This document shows, one piece after another, positions 25,401-37,400 of a DNA stretch of 64,000 nt. The notes under the pieces were generated by a model. That model saw only the letters and a program-made list of their open reading frames with translations, had not been told where the DNA came from and ran no database searches. Source of the stretch: Tachypleus tridentatus. Taxonomy: Eukaryota; Arthropoda; Merostomata; Xiphosura; Limulidae. Numbering within the stretch: position 1 is the first letter of the stretch; each line of letters starts with the position of its first letter. The position numbers and the translations under genes are program-made. Location: contig NC_134833.1 of NCBI RefSeq assembly GCF_004210375.1, positions 46,246,782 to 46,310,781 of the forward strand, in the 5' to 3' direction.

Positions 25401-28400
25401 TATCCAATAATCAAGTATACACAAATATTTATCTATCTTAAATCAAAAAACCTTAACTGACACGTATCAATCACTGGATTTAAATTTTGAACTCACATTC
25501 AGTTCAACTGAAACTTTTATCCTTTGATTTAGGAAGCTCGTATAGCACCACCTACCGCCCACTCTTGTAGCCAGGAATAGTGGGAATGACTGTCACATTT
25601 TAACGCCCTAACTGGTGGAAGGGTGGGCATGTTTAGTGTGAAGAGGATTCGAACCCACGACCCTCAGAATACGAGTCGAGCGCCTTAACCAGCTGACCAT
25701 GCTGAGCCGAGCGAGTTTAGAAATAAGAGCAAACAAGCTTATGAAAGTTATATGTTTTTGTTTTGTTTTTTGCAGTTCGAGCAATCCATCAAGAACTTCA
25801 CAATAAAATTATACTAATAATGCTACTGGTTATGTCTTACACAATATATCACAATCCTAACTGCATACGTGACGTAGACTATCACTGAATTATTTTTTTC
25901 TTGTTTTCTTTTTCTTTATACAGGTACTAAAACATTACCTCTGGCATTTAAAGTATTATAAAAGTGAAAACGAACAAAAACTTTGCGTTTAGCTATATCA
26001 TACATTGACACTGAAGTTTTAGTTAGGGTTAGGTTTCTTTAAGTAGTTATAGGTAAAAATGTTTCATTACTACAAGTGGCTTTCGCTCATTCTAGACGTC
26101 AGTAATAATGCTAAACTGCTACCGACTAGCTAGGATTTGACACAGAGAAAAGTGGGCATATCAAGTATCATTTATATTTATGGCACTATGATTTGTGTTC
26201 TTGCTTACTTTGGTTCAGCCACCTAACGGTATTTCACAAAGGCAATGAGAACAACAATACTGACAAGTAATATGTAATTACTCTTAAAAATGAAATTACT
26301 TGAGAGGATTTATCTGCAAAAATAAATATGACTTGTTTAAAGGATATTTCCCAGCAGTTATTGTGTGGATATTGTTAAGTGTTTGGTAAAAAAACAAATT
26401 GGTCCAGTTTAAACGTTTTAAAACTCAGTATGTTAAAGTAAATTCGCTGATGCATTAATTGTTATAAGAACTGACACATCAATAAGTGTACTGTTCTATT
26501 TAATGTTGCATAGACTAAAGAAAAGTGATTCAAGTATAACTTTACTTCGCTAAGACGAATCATTTTATTAGAATAAGTTCATTATTTCAGACACTTTACT
26601 GATTGATGTAATAACAATATTATATTTGAAATTTTCTGTTTTAAAGCTATTACAGGTGTGAGTGTAGGCATAAGTGTAGGTGTAAGCTCTTTGTCGTTTG
26701 GCATGCATTCTTATATATCTATTAATTTTAAAATCGTATTTTATATTATGTGTTTATATACCTATTTTGAAAACTGCAAAAATAGGTTAATTTAAAACTT
26801 TAAACTCGAAACTATGAGTACCTCCATCTGCGAAACTAAAGCAGATGCTTTGAAAACGTTGTAATAGTTTTCATATACACAAAGCTTGTAAAATGTCTTC
26901 ACAAATAAAAGGTTTTCTTCTATGGCCTATACATCTTTTCATGTTTTGGAAAACATGAGAAAGTGGAAAAAAAAGCCTTATTCAATCTTGAAGTTTATAC
27001 CAACTAAATAGAAACACGTATAGTCAACGTATAAAACACCACTTTTTCTAGGTATCGATGATTCAAAACAAGATTTCTCGCTTGGTTTAGCAACAAAAAA
27101 TTATGAAGGTAAATTTATTGGTGAAAAAGAGCAGAATCGTGTTGTGAGAACAAACATTTTTATTCTCTACTGGTCAGAGAAGATAAAAAGAAAATACGTT
27201 TAAAACATTAATCCAGAAGGGGCAAAAATAGTTTATTCTTTTTCAATGTATTTTCAAGATACATATTTTAAACTTCAGCCTACGATTGTGCATTGAAGAA
27301 AGAAAAACACATTATAATGTAGAATTGCAATGAAACCAACCACCTTATGCATTTTACTAGACAGCTATACGTTTATTACAATAAAAGAAAAAAAAACATC
27401 GCATAACAGGTTTAACCCCGCCGCTTTTAGATCTTATCAGACTTTTTATGAGCTAAATCATTATGAAATGAGACACTTTCTTAAATAACTGAGGTATACG
27501 AACATTCATCTTCGTTCAAATAAATTGAATTTTCTTATAAATGATTGCTATTAGTTGTTCTTATCAATAAGTATATGGACAAATCAAAATGTAAATCGAG
27601 TAATCGAGTTTGCGAATGAATCTTGCTTGATATATCTCTACTATCTGAATCTCAATGTCTAAATGGTAAAAAAAAGTAAAAAGGTGAAATTCTGAAGAAA
27701 AACTATAATTTTGGACATCTCCTAACCATTAGGGAGGAATATAATAGCAACAATTAATTAAACTATGCTTTTCAGCTTACACTGAGCAGTATCATTTAAG
27801 ATAATTTACATAAATACACTTCAGGTATATATTACAAGCATTATTCCATTTCTTTATTGAATTTTGTACAAAGCTACTTGATGGCCATTTGCCTTAGTCG
27901 TTCCTACTTGTAAAGTGATAAACTGGAGAGAATATAGCTAGTCACCACTATCCACCATCAACTCTTGGGCTCCTCTTTAATGAAAAACAGTAGGATTTAA
28001 CGTTACATTACAATGCCACATAACTTAAGGAGCGAATAAGTTCATTGACGGGTTTCGACCTCGCTACTTGCAGATTGCGAGTCAAGTGCTCTAACCACCA
28101 GGCCTAGCGAGGCTGCCCATCTGCTACCAGTCTACGACAAGACGCTGTTTAAAGCTATTTTTCCAAAGACTTAACCCAACAACTATAGAGACTCATTACA
28201 TGGAAAGAGTGTGTTGAACCTTGTTTTCATGAGAGGGTTTATGTTTGTCAAAATGCTTCCGCATCTTTAAAATTTACTGAGTTATTGAAGTAACAATATA
28301 GGATTTCCTAACAGTATGACATGATGTACTACGAAAACCTCACTTTTCTTAGATTATGTAACAATTCCAGAGCCACATAACATTGGTTGAGAATACATGC

Positions 28401-31400
28401 TACAGCTGTAAACTAAATGGTAGTTAAATTTCATCGAAACGTTCACTTCTAAGTCTTTCGATATAAGAACATCCAGTGAAGAGGTTTAGGCAAAGTAACA
28501 ATTTTCAACCGTCTTCGAAGTTATTTTATAAAAGTTTCAAGTAAATACAAGCATTAGAATTCACTAAAAGGCATTAGGTACTGTTGCTATTGAGGAAGCT
28601 AGTTTTGCAATAACACATTTGTCTAATTTATAAGCATTGCAAAGTCTTTCCAATTGTTGAGAAGACTAAATATCTTTGTTGTTTAATTTATTTTAAAATA
28701 CTGAGCTACTATTTGATCTACTTCTATAACTTATGTTACTCATAATTTTATATGGGTAGCCCTCATATTTAAATTTAAGCTGTCTAGTTTAGATGTAGCC
28801 CGGCATGGCCAGATGGGTAGGGTGCTCGACTCGTAATCTGAGGGTCGCGAATTCGAATTCCTACCGCACCAAAAATGCTTGCCCTATCAACCATGGGGGC
28901 ATTATAATGTAACGGTCAATCCCACTATTCATTGGTAAAAGAGTAGCTCAAGAGTTGGCGTGGAATAAAATTGTGGCATGATTATCCACTGCAGTTGGGT
29001 CTTTAACTGGTACCTATGACAAAGTTTCCATAAAAACAAGGGGGAATTTGTATATTATTAGTCACGATTATGCCATCAGAATAAATAAATTGATTATTCT
29101 TATTAGTTACAACCACATTTCTAATTAGCTATGGATGGGTTTCATGGAAATAGCTGTAAACATCAGGAATGTAAGAGTATGAAGGTGATTGTACATAAAT
29201 AATTTGTACCAGTGTGGGCATTGTACATTTAGCATTATAGAGAGAAAACTGTGTATTACAAATAAAATTCTGCTTATATCAAATAGACTAAATAGCACAT
29301 TTAACAAAGAGATCACAGGGCGTGTAATTTAACAAGGGTTAAAGAGGCTAGTATACATGCATGATGAATGAAAATAGTCCACATAACCATGGTTACCTCA
29401 GACACTATAAAAAAACAAGGACAAAGTTAGTATAGACAACTAGTCAATCAGTACGTAAAGGTGTGCCAGTTAGAAAATTAAGTAATAATAGATTATAACT
29501 ATCAGAACGTCAACTTAGTTCTTCTCAAGATGGTAATAAGTGTTCTAAGCATCTTTATATCAGTAGATACTTATATATCATATAGAGTATTAAAGAAAGG
29601 GAAGTAAGAGTTAAGTAGCAAGCATATAAATGTTTAAAAAGATATTTTGTTTTCTGTTAAGCACAAAACTATAAAAACGACTATGTATGTTGTGCTCATT
29701 ACGGGTATATAAATCCAAGTTTTATTACAACCCAGCAGGCTTACACTGAGTCACTGAGGGCCTAAAAGAGGGAACACTGATCTGTATGAATTTACGAAGC
29801 TTTGATTATTGAAACTTTAATGGAAATACGATGAACTTGTCAGTCACGACTTGATAATTATTTATACACATCCTAGTGAAAAAAACAGCTTTATATTTAT
29901 ATTACATTTAGGACTCGTGAGAGAGTGGAGGAGTTTACAGGAAAACAGTGTTCTCTAACCTTATCTGTACAAGAGAAATAAATATAGATATAATGACAAG
30001 TAAAGTAAGTAATAAAACATATATAGAGATTTAAAACGGTATACGATGGGTAGATATTAAATTACAACATTGCCACCACTTCCATCCTTGTAAGAATCTG
30101 ACAAGGAATAACACAGTAGCACGCAGAACATACATACACACACATATATAGATATATAGGATTAATCAGTGTTATCCCACTATTCTATGACAAAACTGAT
30201 GTGATATAGAATGTTTCTTAGATACACTAGAGGAACAGCTAGGATATCACAGAAAGTAGATATCTTAAGATTAAGAACTGCAGGTGAAGATAAAAGATTC
30301 ATCAGGGCTGATGATGAGTTAATGGAAACAAACAACTTACAAACAAACTGAGTATAGGCACAGGGAAACTCGCATTAACATGCAAATACAACATCAAGAG
30401 TTATCAGTCTGTCTTGAGGCACAAGCTGAATGAAATCAGAAATAGTTTATAAGAGTTTTGTGATCATTAAAATTAACTCATGATTCATGACACACTACAG
30501 TAAAGTTAAAAAAGGATTATTTATTAAGTTATATAGTTGAATTTTAATTATGTCAATATATTCAAAGCGACTTAATAGATTTCATAGAAGTTGCGATAAG
30601 GAAATAGATCAGAGAAAGATAAGTTCATGAACCAAAGCAATATCAGATACATTAATCAGAAAATAGCCATTCGAATTAAAGTAGTTATACCTGTCAATTT
30701 GAAGTGCCTTGATTGCTTAAAGCAACAGCAGTTTAAACAAAAACGTAAACATGTTTTTATAACACTGATTGAATTTCGAGAGCTATAAACAGATTTTAAT
30801 GGTCAAATACAGTTACATATGGTTTAAAAACCAGTAAAGGTAACTGTAAGTATATCTAAATCATATTATCCTTTTATCTTTTTATGCGTTTGTTTGTAGT
30901 CAAGCACGAAGCTACCCAATGGACTATTTGTGTTCTGCCTACCACGTGTATCGAAACTCACTTTTTAGCAGTGTAAATTCGCCACTGTGCCACTGGGAGG
31001 GTTTCATAACAATACAGGTGAAATATTACGTATACAATCCAAAAGGATAAGTACATTTTGATCGCGGAAGCTTAAAATCACGTATAAAACACCAGAGGTA
31101 AAATTAACTTATGAATTTATTCAACGAAACGTATTTTACTCCAACTATACACACTCAGTTGCCCGGTATGGCCAGGTGGTTAAGGCACTCGACTCGTAAT
31201 TCGAGGGTCACTGGTTCGAATCACTGTAGCACCAAACATGCTCGCCCTTTTAGCCGTGGGGGCGTCATGATGTTACAGTCAATCCCACTATTGGTTGGTA
31301 AGAAAGTAGCCCAGGAGTTTGGTGGTGGGTGGTGATGACTAACTGCCTTCCCTTTAGGTTTATAATGCTAAATTAGGGACGGTTAACACAGACAGCCTTC

Positions 31401-34400
31401 GTTTAGCTTTGCGCGAAATTAAAACAAACACTCTCAGTTGTATTACTTAAAATGTAACTTACATCTTTTGTAACATAATAATGTATTAATTTAACTATGT
31501 GCTAGTTTTATTTATAGAAGTTATGTTACTTTTTCATATGCCAGTCGTTATCAATGTAACGTTTCTTGCACATTAAAGTAAGTAATAAACAGTTGTTTTA
31601 ATGACTTGTGTATGACAAGTGATGTACCTAACTGCACATAGCTGGAGCCAACCCCAATTTCATGTATGAAGTGAAGGAGTGAAAACGATCAATACACATG
31701 ATATTAAATTTTTTGCAAACATTCACAGAATACACTAGCCTTTAGTTAGGGGAAAAACTTAACAAAACAAGTAATAAAAACATTTTGTAAAATGTAAAGT
31801 GATGTATGTATGGCAGTGGTAAAACGAATAAAAGGATGATAAAGTGACATATGTATATATATATATATCATCCCTACATGACTTTCAATATCAAAATTTG
31901 GTATTACAGTGTAAAAGCATATTTGACCTCAATATTATAGCAGTTGGAAGCTATTATTGACTGTTCGTATGCAGTTGTTTTTATGATAATATCATAGTCA
32001 GGTAAAAATAAGTATCAATATAGTTTAAGTAAGAGCTTAAGACAAGGAAAACCAAGTTGAAGTGAAACATGCCTTGATTATTATAGACTCTCGCTAAGTA
32101 ATCATTTTATACTCGTATATTTCACAGTGTAACATTAAATTTTAATATTGAAAGTCATGTGTAGGGATGATCTATTTACACACGTAGCATCTTTATGTTC
32201 TTGTTTACATTTTTAGCGCTGTCGTTCATATAATGTTTTGCATTTACAAAATGCTTTGGGCTCGGGATGGCCAAGCGTGTTAAGGCGTTCGACTCCTTAC
32301 CCGAGGGTCGCGGGTTCGAATGCCGGTTGTACCAAATAGGCTCCCCCTCCCATCCGTTATAATTAACGTGATCGTAAATCCCACTATTCGGTGGTAAAAG
32401 AGTAGACCAAGACTTAGCGGTGGGTGGTAATGACTAACTGCCTTCCCTATGGTCTTACACTGCTAAATTAGGGACGGCTTGCGCAGAGAGCCCGCGAGTA
32501 CTTTTGCGCGAAATTCAAAACAAAATGTTTTTATTACTTATACAGATTGCTACAGAAATTTTATATAGAAAAATAATTGTCTGTAAAACAACTCATGGGT
32601 CATTCCATATCAAATCATCCAGATTTTCCAAAATTTTCCAGGTGACCCCTCAAAATGCCTTGAAAAAGTTAACATGTGCTCATCTACCCATATAATGAAA
32701 AATTGCCAAAGATTAGATCAATATCTCTAATAGTTTCTGATTTACAGCCCTGTAAAATTTAATTTTTTTTATTTTTGGCAAATTCATTTTCGGGCAACCT
32801 TGGCTGCTTAAAGCTATAAGAGTAATGGTGGTAGAAGACTTAAATTTGTTACCCTGACCGAATTAATCTCAGAGAAATAAAAAATGGTCTCAAACCAAGT
32901 TTATCTCTCTTAGGATTTTCATAGTGAGGCTGTAAAATTCCCTGAAAACCCAAAATCGTAAACAACATTGGTTTATTTAATAAGCCACAGCTCCAAGACC
33001 TAATATGATACAAAGCTGAATTTTGGTTTCAAAATTCCTATAACATATCGGTTGATAACTCAGCAATTGTTGTAATTCAAAGTCTATTAGATCTCCTGTT
33101 AAAAAAGTTTAGTTGCATGCAACTTTCTATGATGTAGCTAAAAACAGACCTACTTCAGGTCACAGTTTGACCATGTCACCAGTTATTCAGCCTTTTCAGA
33201 TGTGTACCATGTATTTGGACATCTCTGAATATGATCTACAAAGAAAATTAGGATGGTGTTCAACCTACGTTTTGAGTTAGAGTTTTTTAAAGTATCCTCT
33301 GACCATACGTGTTTAATTTAAGAAAAATTCAGTTCAGGTGTGTTACTGTGTGCAAATATATCTATACAATTTTACAAAATACCTGTTAGAATTTTATGAA
33401 TTTCACTGAAATATTCTAACCAGCCTTTCACAATGTTAAATAATGAAGTTGTAAGAAACAAGAAAGAATTAATTCATTTCTAAACAAGTTTATTGGCATA
33501 ACTAGTTAGATGGCATGGCAATGCAAATATATTGTGTGTGCATTACAGTTATACAGATATGTCTGAGTTTAAGATTCATAATATACACCCTTGTGCAAAT
33601 TAATTGAAACAAGACGAAAAATTACGATATTTTCAATTTTTTGAGTTTTATTTCTGAGAATCCAAAAATTACTCAGAAATTAATACATGATATGACAGCT
33701 TTTATTTTTCACAAGATCATTAATCCGCTTTAGCATCGAGTCCACGAGTTGACTGCAATCTTTACTAATTTTTGGATCGCGGTACCACATCTCAATTGTG
33801 GTCTCAATTGACTTATCTTTCGTAGTACAGTCTTTTCCTTGAAGTCTTTCTTTACAAATCGCCCAAAGATTTTCAATAGGATTTAAGTCCGGAGAGTTTC
33901 CAGGCCAATCCAGCACCTTAATTCGCGTTGTACTCTTAAAATTCTTCAAAAGTTTCGATGTGTGGCACAGAGCTAGATCTTGCTGGAAAATGCCAGATTC
34001 ATCTGGAAATCTCTTTTTCAATTCTGGAACGACTCTTCTCTGCAAAATTTCGATGTACTGTAATTCTCGCATCATAATTTCTACGATATATAAGCCTCCG
34101 ACGCCATAGTAGCTGAAAAAGCCCCAAAACATCTTCTTCAAGGGATGTTTTACGAACTGATTGATATGAGATTTTCCAAGTTTTTCACCTGGAGATCTGC
34201 GAACATGCAGACTTCTTTGACCCTGTACGAAGAAATGAGTCTCGTCACTGAATAACATCTTTCTCCATTGTTCTTGAGTCCAATTCTTGTATTTCAGACC
34301 CCATTGATACCGTTTTCTCTTCATTGAGTTGGTAAGAAGTTGTTTTTTGACTGGTCTCCTTGCCCTTCTAACGCAATTTCGAATGACGTAATATTCCTCA

Positions 34401-37400
34401 AAATTTCGTCATATATCCAAAAATAGATCGACCGTACTGTAAAACACAGCTAATGACGCCGTCTGTGTGAAAAAATGACTATTAAAGGAAATCAGCGGGT
34501 CCAGCGAGCCTACACCGGCCGCCATGGTGAAAATATTGTAAAATGACAATTTGTTTCAATTAATTTGCACAACGGTGTAATAAATACAAAGGTAAATCAG
34601 ACACAAAAAGCACAGTGCTACAACAGGAGATAAATGAAAAAGATTATAGTCACACCAAACTGCAATAATCGTGAGAATGAAATGTTTCAAAAACATGCCT
34701 TGGCGATAAATTAGCCTTAACAACATCAAATAAACATTGCTTTGTTCAGACAGCTTAAATAAATATCTGAAATACGAGTTTGATTATGTTGAGATCACGT
34801 TGACTTAGAACATAGTGGCGAGCACTACTGTCTTGCACGGTAGGTGCACTTATCAGACAAAGAATATGTTGGAAAGGAATCCAGCTTTCATCTTTACGTG
34901 ATCTTGCAGGCCATGAGAACAGTTCATTTTTCTATTTCTTCATAAATGACACCAATACATCGGAATGTTCATCTGATCTATCTTTTATCTTTCCCACATA
35001 CCATTCATGATCGTATATGCATGCCACATATTTCCCTGGCTGATAATTGTCATTGCTATCATTAGACCATATTTGAGCTGCTGCAGCATCACTTTCACTG
35101 CTACTACCAACAGTTACAACTGTGTATACATAATCATCTGATAGCCTTCTCATATACAATTTGTTGGTAGAGTGGGAATAAAGCTATGATGTGACCTAAT
35201 ACTCTCACAGTTTTGCATTTTTCATATCACTTAAGTAGATCAAATTTTACACAATTGTGCAGTACTGATTCCTGATTGACAAGAAAGAACTGAATGCCCT
35301 GAATGTGGTCCTTTGCCCAATGGTACATATCAAAGACACTTAAAATTTGATAATTTATTATTTTTTACAACCTTGATTTTTTTTAAGATCATTTTCAGAG
35401 ATGTAAGAATATATGGTAAAGGCTGATTAGAATATTTCAGTGATATTCATAAATTATTTCAAAGCTGTATGGATATATTTGCACACAGGAACACACCTGA
35501 ATTGAAGTTTTTTTTCAAGTAAACAACGTATGATCAGAGGATACTTTAAAAAATTATAACTCGAAAGGTAGGTTGAACACCACCCTGATGTTTTTTGTAG
35601 ATCATATTCAGAGATGTAAAAATATATGGTACATATCTGAAAAGGCTGAATAACTGGTTACATGGTCAAACTGTGGCCTGAAGTAGGGCTATTTTTAGCT
35701 GCATCATAGAACGTTGCATGCAACTAAATTTTTTAACAGGAGATCTAATAGACTTTGAACTATAACAATTGCTGATTTATCAACTGATATGTTATAGGAA
35801 TTTTGAAACCAAAATTCAGCTTTGTATCATATTAAGTCTTAGAGCTGTGGCTTATTAAATAAACCAATGTTGTTTACGATTTTGGGTTTTCAGGTGATTT
35901 TACAGCCTCACTATAAAAATCCTAAGAGAGATGAACTTGGTTTGAGACCATTTTTGAATTCTGTGAGATTACTTCAGTTAGTGTAGCAAATTTAAGCCTT
36001 CAACCACCATTACTCTTGCAGCTTTAAGCAGCCAAAGATGCGCAAAAATAAATTTCCCCAAAATAAAAAAAAAATAATTAAATTTTACAGGGCTGTAAAC
36101 CAGAAACTATTATGGATATTGATCTAATCTTTGGCAATTTTTTATTGTATGGGTAGATGAGCACATGTGAATTTTTTTAAGGCATTCTGAGGGGGTTACC
36201 TGAAAAAGTTTCCAAAATCTGGATGATTTGACATGGAATGACCCAACAGTTTCGTTTACGTTTACGTTTCATATCTAAATATTGTGAAATGATCTCTGAA
36301 ATACACATTTTTTTTATCTAGGTTTTAAATGATGAAACCAACCATAAAGATATGAGTAGAAATTCAGTTATAAAAATCAAAAACAATGCTTTATAATTAT
36401 TTGCTGTAGTAAAGTCAAACTTCATATTGTTATTTCGGTTAAATGTTACTGACTCACGTTTCAATATAAACGCTAAACAAGTTCTTCGGAATCTCTATGG
36501 CTTAACTTTCATATCAACTTTAAATTGTTCTTGGGAAAACGTATATGAAAAAACAACAACAAGGCATAACTGTTCATATGAAAGGGCAATTAGTTAACAA
36601 AAGTAAAAAGTGCGGAATTTCCAGATTTCAGTGGAATCTGCATGTAAGCATAATCTAATTTTTTTTGATGAGGAAATGTTTTAATTTCTTTGCAAATGTG
36701 ACGAATTTTATGAAGATATAGAGATGGAAACTATTACATAACTCAGGTTCCCGTGCTAAAAGACTGTCTTTTAATAGGTTGAAGCACAATTTGAGTACGT
36801 TTAAACATTTCATAAAATAATTTAGTTGATTTTCAGGTTAGATTTGTTTTTAGTTTTTAAAAACAAATTTAAAGCTTCTAAAGATACCAGTTTCAGAAAC
36901 AATAAGTTCTTTGATCGTCTCATTGTTGAATTAGAAAAATAGGAATAGGTTTCTGTAGCTACTTTTTTATTACGGATGAAGTATATATTTAAATAACGAT
37001 AACTACTAAAAATCTCCATCTACTAATAATACACTAAAAAGGAGTTTTATGAGTGCTTAAGAAGAAGCCGAAAATTAAACTGTCTTAATGATAATAGAAA
37101 TTCATCTTAAAAGTGCATGTTGCTAAATAAATTTCAGAATATTAAATATTAAGAAGTAACTAATCTTTGTAACTTGAAGGATTTTTTTCTATGCATTGCT
37201 TGTGATGAAATATATGGAGATTATTATACTTTAGAATTTTAGGGGTTTATTATTATCCAGTGAATTTAAGGTTTCATGTAAATGGTACAATTAAAGGCAA
37301 GACCTGTAACACATGAGCTGGGTGTAAGCAAGACAAAGTACAATCTTCCACAAATACCCGTAAATAAAGTCATGATTTTAAACATCTGTAGCAGAATCTT

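Larger units (their letters stand above)
32597..36244. mobile_element. Long-terminal-inverted-repeat DNA element (3.6 kb)
   Basis: The left arm 32597-33430 and right arm 35425-36244 are inverted copies, about 820 bp each, alignable nearly throughout. The outer ends are GGGTCATTCCATATCAAATC and its counterpart GGGTCATTCCATGTCAAATC. The centre holds a decayed gene (34755-35345) and a nested Tc1-type element. I could not find a convincing target duplication. Superfamily not assigned. Confidence 0.85.

Noticed and set aside
28797..28872. tRNA gene
   Set aside because: The tRNA-like heads here and at 31160, 32257, 44352, 46394 and 63940 continue into SINE body (where not cut by the window edge) and have mismatched stems. 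They are retroposon promoters, not tRNA genes.
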